A DNA stretch of 44,688 nt. It comes from Phycisphaerae bacterium (GTDB lineage Bacteria > Planctomycetota > Phycisphaerae > JAAYCJ01). Shown here one piece after another: positions 33,115 through 42,339 of this stretch. A model generated the notes under the pieces. The model searched no databases and was not told the origin of the DNA. It saw nothing but the letters and a program-made list of their open reading frames with translations. The number at the start of each line of letters is the position of its first letter. The first letter of the stretch is position 1. A program made the position numbers and the translations under genes. The stretch is from positions 1-44,688 of the forward strand of contig JAAYCJ010000163.1 of NCBI GenBank assembly GCA_012729815.1. Reading direction: 5' to 3'.

Positions 33115-34389
33115 CTACTGGCGAAGCTGTCCGTGGCCGCGGACCACGTACTTGTACGTCGTCAGGTCGCGGGCGCCCATCGGGCCGCGGGCGTGCAGCT
33201 TGTCGGTGCTGATCCCGATCTCCGCCCCGAGGCCGTACTCGTACCCGTCGCTGAACCGGGTCGAGGTGTTGACCATCACGCTGGCCGTGTCCACGTTCTG
33301 CACGAACTCCTCGACCGCGCAGACGCTGTTGGAGAGGATCGCGTCGGTGTGGTGCGACCCGTACGCGTTGATGTGGTCGATTGCCTCCGCCACGCCGTCG
33401 ACCACCTTGACCGCCACGATCAGATCGAGATACTCCGTGGCCCAGTCCTGTTCCGAAGCCGGCTTGGCCTGCGGGAACAGCCGGCAGGTTTCGGCGCACC
33501 CCCGGATCTCGACTCCGTGGTCGGCCAGATGGCCGCAGATCACCGGGACAAACCGCTCAGCGATCGCGCGGTGGAACAGGATCGTCTCGGCTGCGTTGCA
33601 CACGCCCGGCCGCTGGCACTTGGCGTTGATCACCACCTTGTCCGCCAGCTCCAGCTCGCACTCGCGATCGACGTACACGTGACAGTTGCCCGTGTAGTGC
33701 TTGATCACCGGGATCCGCGACAGCTCGACCACCGCGCGGATCAGGCTCTCGCCGCCGCGCGGGATCACCAGGTCGATGTACTGGTCGAGCTTCAGCAGCT
33801 CGCCGACCAGGCCGCGGTCGGTCGTCGCGATGACCTGCACCGCGTCCAGCGGCAAACCGTTCTTCGCGAGCGCCTCTCGCAGGACGGCGGCGATGGCCAG
33901 GTTCGAGTGGATCGCCTCCTTGCCGCCGCGGAGGATGCACGCGTTGCTGGACCGCAGGCACAACCCGGCGGCGTCGGCGGTGACGTTCGGCCGCGACTCG
34001 AAGATGATCGACACCACGCCGATCGGCGTCCGCACCCGCTCGATCCGCAAGCCGTTGGGCCGAACGTAGCCCTCGATGACCTGCCCGACCGGATCGGTCT
34101 GCTCCGCCACCTGCTCCAGCGAAACCGCCATCGCCTCGATCCGCTTGTCCGTCAGCTCAAGCCGGTCCAGCATCGCCGCCGATAGCCCCGCTTTCCGCCC
34201 GCCATCCAGATCCTTGGCGTTCTGGGCCTGAAGCTGTTTGACGCCCCGGCGGACCAAATCCGCCATGTCGCGCAGGGCGCGGTTCTTCTGGTCCACCGAC
34301 GCCCGCGCCAGGGCCAACGCCGCCTTTCGCGCGTTGCCCGCAACCTTCAGGCTGTAGGCGGCCAGGTCCGTGATGTTCGACTCCGTCAT
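33115..34389 (-). CDS. proA: Gamma-glutamyl phosphate reductase
   Basis: Second enzyme of proline synthesis: reduces gamma-glutamyl phosphate to glutamate semialdehyde with NADPH. The 424-residue length is normal. Evidence includes VGVVSIIFESRPNVTADAAGLC, the Gly-Gly-Lys-Glu-Ala segment (LRGGKEAIHSN), the catalytic Cys in RPGVCNAAETILFHR, and GLGAEIGISTDKLHARGPMGARDLTTYKY at the C-terminus. proB is not adjacent. The gene is third in a minus-strand group after cdaA and cdaR, with 21 bases between cdaR and proA, so it is probably co-transcribed with the c-di-AMP genes. Confidence 0.97.
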   Translation of the reverse strand: MTESNITDLAAYSLKVAGNARKAALALARASVDQKNRALRDMADLVRRGVKQLQAQNAKDLDGGRKAGLSAAMLDRLELTDKRIEAMAVSLEQVAEQTDPVGQVIEGYVRPNGLRIERVRTPIGVVSIIFESRPNVTADAAGLCLRSSNACILRGGKEAIHSNLAIAAVLREALAKNGLPLDAVQVIATTDRGLVGELLKLDQYIDLVIPRGGESLIRAVVELSRIPVIKHYTGNCHVYVDRECELELADKVVINAKCQRPGVCNAAETILFHRAIAERFVPVICGHLADHGVEIRGCAETCRLFPQAKPASEQDWATEYLDLIVAVKVVDGVAEAIDHINAYGSHHTDAILSNSVCAVEEFVQNVDTASVMVNTSTRFSDGYEYGLGAEIGISTDKLHARGPMGARDLTTYKYVVRGHGQLRQ

Positions 34390-34410
34390 CGTTGCGCCTC
34401 CTGCTGAAAC

Positions 34411-35490
34411 CTACCGGGCGGGAACGGGAATGGCCGCCTCGGCCGCCTCCTTCTCCACGAGTTGGAAATCCACGTGAGGCTGTTCCTCGACGATCACGTT
34501 CCGGGCCCGCTCGGGCAGAGAGAAGCGGACCTCGCGGGGAAACGGCGTGCTGGTCCGGGTCCGATCCTCTTCGTCCAGAATGATGTAAGGTACGATGTCC
34601 TCCGGTTTCAGACTCTCGATCTGGTCGATAGGACCGCGGAAAACGACGGCGATCTGCTGATTGGGAAGAGTAATCGATACGTCATACGCATTGAGCAGGT
34701 CCACCGGTCCGCGAACCTGCACCCGGGCGAACTTGAATTCCTTCGTGACGTACTGCTTCTGGATCTGGAGCTGGACGCGGACGTGATCGGGTTCGGTCGC
34801 GATCGGATGCCCGCCCAGCGTCTGCTGCGGAATGGGAAACTTCTCGTCGATCACCTGGTCTTCCGGACGGTTCCGCAGCCGTTCTTCGATATCGACGGTC
34901 ACCACCCGCTCATCGGCCCGGACCGACTCGAACGCCGACCGCGGCAACTCGACGTTCACCGTCGCCGGAGTCACCGCCGGATCGGTCGTCTGGATGCTGC
35001 CGCGCAACACCCGCACCGGCAGCGGCACCGTAATCATCTTATCCACCGCGACCTTGATCTCCGCCGGCGACGCCTCGGCCACCGCGATCGCTGCGAAACG
35101 CCGCGGCATCGCCGACGTCACCGCCTCGCGCGTGTCCAGCACCAGCGGCGCCAGCGAATCCTTCTTGACCACGTATTCCGGCGCGAACCGCCCGCCCACG
35201 ATCTCGCGCCGCAGCAGCTCCAACTCGCCGCTGGGGCCCGAAAACGTGACCTCCAGCTCGACCCGGTTTTCGCCCGGATTGGGCTCCACGAGTTGGACCA
35301 GCAGGTCGGAATTCCTCGCCGCTGTGACCCGCAGCATGAGTTTTTCCACCCCCGTCTTGCTGCTGATGCGGTCCGCGTAGAACCAGATCAGGGCCGACAG
35401 CAGGGCCACCGGCACGAACGTGGCCAGAAAGCTCCGCGTCTTGCCCGCCAGCCGCTGCCAACTCCGGATTGAACCTGTGGCCTCATTCAC
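34411..35490 (-). CDS. cdaR: YbbR-domain protein, CdaR-like
   Basis: A 359-residue protein with an N-terminal membrane helix (FLATFVPVALLSALIWFYADR, about 19-39) and a long extracytoplasmic part built of repeated beta-strand modules typical of YbbR domains (for example VTVPLPVRVLRGSIQTTDPAVTPATVNVELP). In Firmicutes CdaR binds CdaA and tunes c-di-AMP synthesis. It overlaps the end of cdaA by 8 bases (35483-35490), strong support for this identity even though the sequence is divergent. In this order it lies between cdaA and proA. Confidence 0.75.
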   Translation of the reverse strand: MNEATGSIRSWQRLAGKTRSFLATFVPVALLSALIWFYADRISSKTGVEKLMLRVTAARNSDLLVQLVEPNPGENRVELEVTFSGPSGELELLRREIVGGRFAPEYVVKKDSLAPLVLDTREAVTSAMPRRFAAIAVAEASPAEIKVAVDKMITVPLPVRVLRGSIQTTDPAVTPATVNVELPRSAFESVRADERVVTVDIEERLRNRPEDQVIDEKFPIPQQTLGGHPIATEPDHVRVQLQIQKQYVTKEFKFARVQVRGPVDLLNAYDVSITLPNQQIAVVFRGPIDQIESLKPEDIVPYIILDEEDRTRTSTPFPREVRFSLPERARNVIVEEQPHVDFQLVEKEAAEAAIPVPAR

Positions 35491-36286
35491 GCTTGCCGCC
35501 GATCTCCAAAAGCCGTTTCAGGTCGCGGTCCAGGGCCTCCGGGGTCAGTCCGCGATACAGCTTGCCCTGGACGGCCATCGAAATGTTGCCCGTCTCCTCG
35601 CTGACCACAATGACCACCGCGTCGCAGTCTTCGCTCAGACCGACCGCCGCCCGGTGCCGCGAGCCGAGAGTCGGATCGACCTGGTCCGAATCCGTTAACG
35701 GGAACTGGCACGCCGCCGCCGCGATCCGGCCCTCCTGGATCACCACGCCCAGATCGTGCAGCGCCGTGCCGGGCCAGAAAATCGTCCGCAGCAGTTCCGG
35801 CGTGATCACCGCGTCCATCCGGACCCCGTTCTCGACGATCGACCCCAGTTCCACCTGCCGCTCGATCGCGATCAGTGCCCCGATCTTGTTCATCGAAAGC
35901 GACCGGACCGCGCTGACGATCGGAGCGGTCGTCTGCTGCGTGTCGCTGATGAAACGTCGCAGCCACGTCGCCTCGCCCAACCGCATCAGCGCCCGCCGCA
36001 ACTCCGGCTGGAACACCACCAACGAACCGAAAAAAATCAGATAGACCATCGGGCTGAACAGCACGTTGATCCGGTCGAGGTGGAAGTGGGCCGCCAGCAC
36101 GTCGAGAACCAGGAACAGACTGACCAGAATGACGATCAGCCCGCGCATCAACCGTAAGCCGCGGGTGCCTCGCAAAAAACGCCACACCACGTACAGGACC
36201 AGGCCGATCAGCAGCAGCTCAAAGCCGACCTTACCCCAGCCGTATTCCGGAATTCTCTTCAGATAGTCTTGTACGATCTGCCACAT
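35483..36286 (-). CDS. cdaA: Diadenylate cyclase, CdaA type, with altered DGA motif
   Basis: Makes cyclic di-AMP from two ATP; membrane anchored. Residues 1-95 form an N-terminal membrane region with about three hydrophobic segments (21-37, 48-66 and 76-92), followed by the DAC domain. The ATP-binding RHR motif is intact (R210-H211-R212 in GSRHRAAVGLSE) and VVSEETGNIS fits. The second key motif, normally H-D-G-A-V, reads H-D-L-G-V (D178-L179-G180): the catalytic Asp is kept while Gly and Ala are changed. cdaR follows with an 8-base overlap. The altered motif could lower or modify activity. GlmM, the usual third gene in Firmicutes, is replaced by proA. Confidence 0.85.
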   Translation of the reverse strand: MWQIVQDYLKRIPEYGWGKVGFELLLIGLVLYVVWRFLRGTRGLRLMRGLIVILVSLFLVLDVLAAHFHLDRINVLFSPMVYLIFFGSLVVFQPELRRALMRLGEATWLRRFISDTQQTTAPIVSAVRSLSMNKIGALIAIERQVELGSIVENGVRMDAVITPELLRTIFWPGTALHDLGVVIQEGRIAAAACQFPLTDSDQVDPTLGSRHRAAVGLSEDCDAVVIVVSEETGNISMAVQGKLYRGLTPEALDRDLKRLLEIGGKRE

Positions 36287-36754
36287 GCTCGGACGCCAGG
36301 AGACAAACCAGCCACACCCGTCGTTCGCTCAACTCGGACCCTCGAACCGCCCGCACGGGCATCCGGATAGGCCCACCTAATTATTACCCCGCCGACCCTC
36401 AAATGAAAGCTCCAAAGCCGGAATCATCTTCGACGACCCGCCGCTGTCGCGTTGCCTTGCCGCCATCAGGTTATCGGGCGTTGTGCAGGACCAACCGAGA
36501 GATGCCGGAGAACCGGAGAGGATGGCTGCCCTCCCTACGCGGGACTGGAGCAGACGACCAGGACTTTGGATCAGACTCGGACCTCAGCCGACCCGCGGCA
36601 CTCGCCCAAGCGCTCACCCGTCTCGCCATCCCGGACTAACGGCGACCAATATAGTAGTTTTGTCTGCATGGTAGTCATTCAGAAATGACGAAGAGTAAAA
36701 CGGTCTCCGGTCCGTCTATAGACTACAGAGTTCCAAGCTACCGAGGGACAAACA

Positions 36755-37294
36755 ATGACCAAACGTGAACTGGCGATCCTGGCGTTTCGACTGCTGGCGG
36801 TCTGGTCCGCCTTCTACGCCGTGCTCAGATTGGACATGGTGATTGGAATGTGGCAGGTGACCAGGCGGTCGCTGGTCGATGAGGGAATGCCGATTGTTGT
36901 CCTGAGCTTCCTCCCGTTGGTTCTCGGCCTGATCGTCGCGTGGCTGATCTGGAGCAAGGCGGCCGCCCTGGCTGATCGCGTCGGACTGGCCGAGCCCGAG
37001 CCGGCCCGCGGCACGCCATTGACCGCCGAAACCGCGATGATGGTCGCCTTCTGCGCGATTGGGGCCTACGCCCTGATCCTCGGGCTGCCGCGGATCGGCC
37101 AGACCATCCTTCATGCCGTGCTGATCAGGGATTACGCCCAGATGGATACATGGTACTTCACCGTCCGGGAGGGTGCGGCGGCCCTCCTCCAGGTCGGTCT
37201 GGGCCTGTGGCTGCTCTTCGGCGGCCGCGGCCTTGCCCGGTTCGTCCACCGCGTTCGCACCGCCGGCCTCCCACAGGACAGTCACAACCCGTAG
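36755..37294 (+). CDS. Hypothetical four-helix membrane protein
   Basis: A 179-residue protein with four hydrophobic segments (about 8-32, 46-66, 93-114 and 145-168), and basic residues at the start and end. I do not recognise a family. GAGGG about 9 bases before the ATG supports the start. The upstream gap (36287-36754, 468 bases) contains no gene I can support; a few short frames there look like chance. It runs in the same direction as the NAD-salvage genes, 144 bases ahead of pncB. The role is unknown. Confidence 0.6.
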   Translation: MTKRELAILAFRLLAVWSAFYAVLRLDMVIGMWQVTRRSLVDEGMPIVVLSFLPLVLGLIVAWLIWSKAAALADRVGLAEPEPARGTPLTAETAMMVAFCAIGAYALILGLPRIGQTILHAVLIRDYAQMDTWYFTVREGAAALLQVGLGLWLLFGGRGLARFVHRVRTAGLPQDSHNP

Positions 37295-37438
37295 ACGTCC
37301 CGCGCCGGCCGCACCCCTTCCGCCACCCAAGCCGCAACAGCCCAGCCTGCCAACCGCGCAAATCGCGACCGGGCGTTGCTATTCGGCTCCGAATGTAGAA
37401 AATTGACGTTTTGTGAACTGGCCGAAGGAGCCAAGCCG

Positions 37439-38812
37439 GTGCGTGAACCGCTTTCGCTGTTCCCGGGCGACGACGTCCTGGGACTGATGACCGATTTTTA
37501 CGAACTGACAATGGTCGCCGGGTACTGGTCGACCGGCCACATGCCCCGCGCGACCTTCGAAGCGTTCGTCCGCGCGCTGCCGCCGAACCGCCAGTACCTC
37601 CTGACCGCCGGCCTTGAACAGGCCGTTCACTACCTGTTGAACCTCCAGTTCACCGGCCGCGACATCGACTGGCTGCGAAGCCTCGACGAATTCCGGCACG
37701 TTAAACCCGGCTTCTGGAACTACTTACGCGCGTTCCGCTTCGACGGCGACGTCTGGGCCGTTCCGGAGGGTACGGTGATCTTCGGCGGCGAACCGCTGGT
37801 CCGGATCGCCGCGAGCCTGCCCGTTGCCCAACTCGTCGAAACCTACCTGCTGACCACGCTGAACGTCCAGACTCTGATCGCCACCAAGGCGGCCCGGATA
37901 TGCGACGCCGCCGAGGGTCGTCCGGTAGTCGACTTTGGAGCCCGCCGCGCCCACGGTCCGCAGGCTGGACTGCTCGCCGCCCGGGCCAGCTTCATCGGCG
38001 GCTGTGTGGGAACCAGCAACGTTCACGCAGCCAGGACGTTGGGCATCAAGCCGGTGGGAACGCAGGCCCATTCATGGATAATGAGCTACGACGATGAGTT
38101 CCAGGCCTTCCAGGCCTACGCCGACGTCTTCCCCCAGAACACCATCTGCCTGATCGACACCTACGATACGATGGAGGGGGCCAGAACTGCTGCCCGTCTC
38201 GGCCACGTGCTTAAGGGGGTGCGGCTTGACAGCGGCGATCTAGTGCAACTGTCGCACAAGGTTCGCTGTGTGCTCGATGAGGCGGGCCTAAACCACGTCA
38301 AAATCGTGGGTTCCAGCGACCTGAACGAATTCACCATCCGCGAGATGCTCGCTGCGGGGGCCAGAATCGACCTTTTCGGTGTGGGGACGGACATGGTCAC
38401 CAGCAAGGATCAGCCGGCCCTGTCGGTGGTCTACAAACTCGTCGAGATCGAAAAGGACGGCGCGCCGCGACCGGTGGTCAAGCTCTCAGCGGGCAAGGCA
38501 ACGCTCGGTGGCGCCAAGCAGCTCTTCCGCTTCCACGACGGAAGTGGACGGTTCTGCCGTGACGTATTGGCTAAGGCCGACGAGACGCTCGAAGGCGGCG
38601 AGGCCCTGATGGTGCCGGTGATCCACTCGGGCAAGCTGGTTGCCGAACTGCCGGATCTGACGGCCATCCGCCAGCGGGCCCAACAGCAGATCGGCTCGCT
38701 GCCGCCACACCTGCGGGAGTTCCGTGGTCTGGCCGACTACCCGGTCGGACTATCCGATGGGCTGCGCCGCGTTCAGGAAAATCCAGTGCAGGGGGTACAG
38801 TACGACATATAG
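37439..38812 (+). CDS. pncB: Nicotinate phosphoribosyltransferase
   Basis: Converts nicotinate and PRPP to nicotinate mononucleotide, the entry of the Preiss-Handler NAD salvage route. Signs are LMTDFYELTMVAGYW (N-terminal), VDFGARRAHGPQ, VGTQAHSW with the catalytic His, GVRLDSGDL (PRPP/metal site) and VGTDMVTSKD. The GTG start at 37439 is chosen because GAAGGAG ends 8 bases upstream; a TTG at 37376 would add 21 residues without a good site. At 457 residues the length fits the family. It is followed by pncA (25 bases later) and nadE, so the cell can use nicotinate and nicotinamide. Confidence 0.95.
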   Translation: MREPLSLFPGDDVLGLMTDFYELTMVAGYWSTGHMPRATFEAFVRALPPNRQYLLTAGLEQAVHYLLNLQFTGRDIDWLRSLDEFRHVKPGFWNYLRAFRFDGDVWAVPEGTVIFGGEPLVRIAASLPVAQLVETYLLTTLNVQTLIATKAARICDAAEGRPVVDFGARRAHGPQAGLLAARASFIGGCVGTSNVHAARTLGIKPVGTQAHSWIMSYDDEFQAFQAYADVFPQNTICLIDTYDTMEGARTAARLGHVLKGVRLDSGDLVQLSHKVRCVLDEAGLNHVKIVGSSDLNEFTIREMLAAGARIDLFGVGTDMVTSKDQPALSVVYKLVEIEKDGAPRPVVKLSAGKATLGGAKQLFRFHDGSGRFCRDVLAKADETLEGGEALMVPVIHSGKLVAELPDLTAIRQRAQQQIGSLPPHLREFRGLADYPVGLSDGLRRVQENPVQGVQYDI

Positions 38813-38837
38813 AATATAAGGAGATGGGTAGTCAATC

Positions 38838-39467
38838 ATGATGAGGAAGAAATTTGAACGCGTACTGATCGACATCGACACCCAGCGGGATTTCATTGAT
38901 CCCGACGGGGCACTCTTCTTCGAAGGTGCGGAAAAGACCATCCCGAATCTCGAAAAGCTGTTTGCCTGGGCCGCCGACAGGGGGGTGCCGATCATCTCGA
39001 CCGTGGATTCCCATGACCCCGACGACCCCGAGTTCGCCGACTGGCCGCCGCACTGCGTGCTCGATACCTGGGGCCATGAAAAGCTGCCCGAAACCCTCAT
39101 CGAGCCGCGAAAGGTGGTCCGGCGCGAGGGCGAGACGCTGGACGTCGATAGTCTTTTCGAGCGCTACCGGCAGGTGATCTTCCAGAAGCAGACGATCGGC
39201 CTCTTCGACAACCCGGCGCTCCAACAGGTGATTTCCGAACTCGACGTCGACTGCTACATTGTCTGCGGCGTCGCGACCGATTATTGTGTTAGGTCCATGG
39301 TCGAGAAGTTGCTCGAAATGGACCGGTGCGTGGAACTGGTGGTCGACGCCATCGAAGGCATCGACAAGCAGACGTCCGGTGATTTGGTCAAGACGTTCAT
39401 CAGCCAAGGAGTGGCGCCGATGACCACGGCCGCCCTCGTGGCACGGCAGGAAGCTGGCGAGACATGA
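38838..39467 (+). CDS. pncA: Nicotinamidase / isochorismatase-family amidohydrolase
   Basis: A 209-residue cysteine hydrolase, most likely nicotinamidase (nicotinamide to nicotinate). The catalytic triad is readable: Asp-14 in IDIDTQRDF, Lys in FQKQTIGLF and Cys in GVATDYCV. The metal site of nicotinamidases, Asp and His in STVDSHDP and His in WPPHC, is also there. Its place between pncB and nadE backs the assignment. AAGGAGA precedes the start, at a slightly long distance of about 14 bases; a second ATG follows directly. Its stop overlaps nadE (ATGA, 39464-39467). Confidence 0.9.
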   Translation: MMRKKFERVLIDIDTQRDFIDPDGALFFEGAEKTIPNLEKLFAWAADRGVPIISTVDSHDPDDPEFADWPPHCVLDTWGHEKLPETLIEPRKVVRREGETLDVDSLFERYRQVIFQKQTIGLFDNPALQQVISELDVDCYIVCGVATDYCVRSMVEKLLEMDRCVELVVDAIEGIDKQTSGDLVKTFISQGVAPMTTAALVARQEAGET

Positions 39468-41119
39468 GAATTGCCCTGGCCCAGATCAACCCCGTCGTGG
39501 GTGATATCGAGGCGAACGCCGAGAAGATATGCGACTACACGCAGCAGGCCCGCTCGCAAGGCGCAGCACTGGTGATTTTCCCGGAACTGGCCCTGGTCGG
39601 CTATCCGCCCAAGGACCTGCTCGTCAAGCCCAGCTTCGTCGAGCGCAACCTGCGCGTCCTGGAGGAACTGGCCTCACGGACGCAGGGCATCGTCTCGCTG
39701 GTCGGCTGCGTCCAGCGGAACCTCCTGCCTCGCGGCCGGGCGCTGCACAATTCGGTCGCGGTGCTCGCCGAAGGCCGGGTCGCCAGCGTTCACCACAAGT
39801 CGCTGCTGCCGACCTATGATGTGTTCGACGAACTCCGCTACTTCGAGCCGGGCTCCATGAAGGCCCTGGCCCGGATCGACGGCCGGCGCGTCGGCATCAG
39901 CGTCTGCGAAGACCTCTGGACGGTCCAGGACGTGGTCGGCCGCGTCCTCTACCACTACGACCCCATCGCCGAACTGGCCAAGGAAGGGGCGGAGCTCTTC
40001 ATCAACGCCGCCGCCAGCCCGTTCGCCATCGGCAAGGCCCGGATGCGCTCCGAACTGGTCTCAGCGCATGCCCGGCGTTTCGGCCTGCCGCTGATCTACG
40101 TCAACCAGGTCGGCGGGAACGACGAGTTGATCTTTGACGGGGCAAGCTGCGTCTACGACCAGTCCGGCCGACTGCTGGCCCGCGCCCGCAGCTTCCAGGA
40201 AGACCTGCTGGTGGTCGATCTGGACGGCCGATCGGAAGGCCGGATCGAGCCGCTGCCGGAGGACGTCGAATCCGTCTTCTCCGCCCTGACCCTCGGGTTG
40301 GGCGACTACGTCCGCAAGTGCGGCTTCAGAAAGGGCGTGGTCATCGGCCTCTCGGGCGGAATCGACTCGTCGGTGGTGGCGGCGGTGGCGGTCGAGTCCC
40401 TGGGGCCCGAGAAGGTCCTGGGCGTCATCATGCCGTCGAAGTTTAACAAGGAAAGCAGCATGGACGACGCCCGCAAGCTCGCCGCGAACCTGGGCATCCG
40501 CCACGAGGTCGTGCCGATCGAGTCGACGCGCCAGGTCTTCGAACGTGAGCTGGCCGAGCCCTTCGCCGGCACGCAGCGCGACGTGACCGAGGAGAACATC
40601 CAGGCCCGCATCCGCGGCATCATCCTGATGGCTTTTTCCAACAAATTTGGTTATCTTGTCCTGAGCACCGGCAACAAGAGCGAGCTGGCCATGGGCTACT
40701 GCACGCTCTACGGCGACATGGCGGGCGGCCTGGCCGTCATCAGCGACGTGCCCAAGGGCCTCGTCTATAACCTGGCCCGGTACGTCAACCGCGCCGGCGA
40801 GGTGATCCCCGCCGATGTGCTGACCAAGCCGCCGTCAGCCGAACTGCGGCCGAACCAGACCGACCAGGACAGCCTGCCGCCTTACGAGGTGCTGGACCAG
40901 ATCCTGCGGCTGTACATCGAAGAGGAACAGTCTGCCGAGCAGATCATCGAGCACGGCTTTGAGCCGGAACTGGTCGAGAAGGTGATCGTCACCGTCGACC
41001 GCAACGAATACAAGCGCAAGCAGGCGGCGATGGGGCTGAAAGTGACCGGCCGGGCCTTCGGGTCCGGACGTCGCATGCCGGTGGCCCAGAATTTCCGGCA
41101 GTCGTTCGACGCCTCATAG
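39464..41119 (+). CDS. nadE: Glutamine-dependent NAD+ synthetase
   Basis: Final step of NAD synthesis, amidating nicotinate adenine dinucleotide with ammonia taken from glutamine. A 551-residue two-domain protein: an N-terminal nitrilase-type glutaminase with the Glu-Lys-Cys triad (E41 in IFPELALVGYPP, K near 113 in HHKSLLPTYDVFDE, C near 148 in SVCEDLW) and a C-terminal PP-loop ATPase (GLSGGIDSSVVAAV near 296-309; LSTGNKSELAMGYCTLYGDM). The start overlaps the pncA stop, so coupling is tight. The adenylyltransferase step (nadD) is not encoded here. Confidence 0.97.
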   Translation: MRIALAQINPVVGDIEANAEKICDYTQQARSQGAALVIFPELALVGYPPKDLLVKPSFVERNLRVLEELASRTQGIVSLVGCVQRNLLPRGRALHNSVAVLAEGRVASVHHKSLLPTYDVFDELRYFEPGSMKALARIDGRRVGISVCEDLWTVQDVVGRVLYHYDPIAELAKEGAELFINAAASPFAIGKARMRSELVSAHARRFGLPLIYVNQVGGNDELIFDGASCVYDQSGRLLARARSFQEDLLVVDLDGRSEGRIEPLPEDVESVFSALTLGLGDYVRKCGFRKGVVIGLSGGIDSSVVAAVAVESLGPEKVLGVIMPSKFNKESSMDDARKLAANLGIRHEVVPIESTRQVFERELAEPFAGTQRDVTEENIQARIRGIILMAFSNKFGYLVLSTGNKSELAMGYCTLYGDMAGGLAVISDVPKGLVYNLARYVNRAGEVIPADVLTKPPSAELRPNQTDQDSLPPYEVLDQILRLYIEEEQSAEQIIEHGFEPELVEKVIVTVDRNEYKRKQAAMGLKVTGRAFGSGRRMPVAQNFRQSFDAS

Positions 41120-41199
41120 AGAGCCGCGACCGCGAGGAAGCGGGGTTTCGTGGACGCCTGTTGGCATTCAGGCCGTTTGCCGCCAAAGGCAGAGGACTT

Positions 41200-42243
41200 A
41201 TGACGGAAGAAGAAAAAAGCATCGATCAAACGCAGGATCAGCCTCAGACCGACGCCGCCGCATCCGGGCCGGTCGACCCGACCGCCGAGGATGACCAGGC
41301 CCGGCAACTGGTCGAGGACGTAGCCGCCTTCGTCGATCATCCGGATCAGGATGCAGACGACGCCGAGACGGCCGAACCCGGCGACGAAAAAGCCGAGCCT
41401 GCACTTTGCGAAGAACCGGCTGAGGAGACCGAATCCGCAGACGATACGGCTGCCCAAACGTCGGATCCCGACCAGGAGTCGGACGACCAGGACACCCTCG
41501 CACCTCCGCTGCACATCGCCGCTCCGGACGGCGCCGAGGTCACGCCGCGGCAGATCGTCGAGGCCATCCTCTTCACCTCTGACGCGCCGCTCTCGCCGGC
41601 CAAGATCGCCTCCGCGGTCGGCGCCATCGGCAGCCGCGACGTCCGCGAGATCATTGACCAGCTCAACGCCGACTACGCCGCCGCCAACATGTCCTTCCGC
41701 GTCGAGCAGATCGCCGGCGGCTACCAGATGATGACCCGGCCCGAATACGCCGTCTACCTCCAGGAGTTCTACAAGGTCCGTAGCGAGAGCCGCCTCTCGA
41801 CCGCCGCGCTGGAGACCCTCGCCGTGGTCGCCTACAAGCAGCCGGTGCTGCGGGCTGAGATCGAGGCCATCCGCGGCGTGGCCTGCGGCGAGGTACTTCG
41901 CTCGCTGATGGAAAAGGGACTGGTGAAGATCGTCGGCCGGGCCGAGGAACTCGGCCGGCCCATGCTCTACGGCAGCACCAAGAGATTCCTCGAGATTTTC
42001 GGCCTCCACGACCTCAAGGACCTGCCCAAAGTCCCCGAACTCATCATGCCGCACCGCGACCAGCCAAAACCAACCGACCCGCCGCCCTCGCCAACCGAAC
42101 CCGCCGCCGAAACGGCCACAGAAGCCACGGCTGAACCCGAAGCCGCTGCGCCCGCCGCCGAGCCGACCGAACCGCCGCCCGCAACCGAGGAAACCCCCGA
42201 ACCACAACCGGAACAGGAGCCTCCGACTTCACCGATTGAATAG
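41200..42243 (+). CDS. scpB: Segregation and condensation protein B with acidic extensions
   Basis: The winged-helix partner of ScpA in the SMC complex. The core (about residues 110-285) shows ScpB marks: TPRQIVEAILFTSDAPLS, VEQIAGGYQMMTRPEYA, RLSTAALETLAVVAYKQPVLRAEIEAIRGV and LGRPMLYGSTKRFLEIFGL. Usual ScpB is near 190-200 residues; this one is 347 because it has about 110 acidic, disordered residues before the core and about 60 Pro/Glu/Ala-rich residues after it. ATG at 41200, with AGAGG upstream, is preferred over a TTG at 41161. It follows nadE by 80 bases in the same direction. Confidence 0.92.
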   Translation: MTEEEKSIDQTQDQPQTDAAASGPVDPTAEDDQARQLVEDVAAFVDHPDQDADDAETAEPGDEKAEPALCEEPAEETESADDTAAQTSDPDQESDDQDTLAPPLHIAAPDGAEVTPRQIVEAILFTSDAPLSPAKIASAVGAIGSRDVREIIDQLNADYAAANMSFRVEQIAGGYQMMTRPEYAVYLQEFYKVRSESRLSTAALETLAVVAYKQPVLRAEIEAIRGVACGEVLRSLMEKGLVKIVGRAEELGRPMLYGSTKRFLEIFGLHDLKDLPKVPELIMPHRDQPKPTDPPPSPTEPAAETATEATAEPEAAAPAAEPTEPPPATEETPEPQPEQEPPTSPIE

Positions 42244-42339
42244 GTAGCTTGTATGGCGGGTCGTTCTGCCGTAGACCGCCGAATTGGCCCGCCATCTTCT
42301 GCTCGCGGGATGCAAGTCGGTGAAACGACCGCATCACGG

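Noticed and set aside
36403-36688. Short frames of about 78 codons in the gap after cdaA
   Set aside because: No ribosome site, no recognisable motif, and several overlapping frames of equal quality.
40882-42207. A 441-codon open frame on the minus strand with Gly/Phe-rich start
   Set aside because: It is antisense to nadE and scpB; its Gly-Phe repeats mirror the acidic and Pro-rich codons of scpB.
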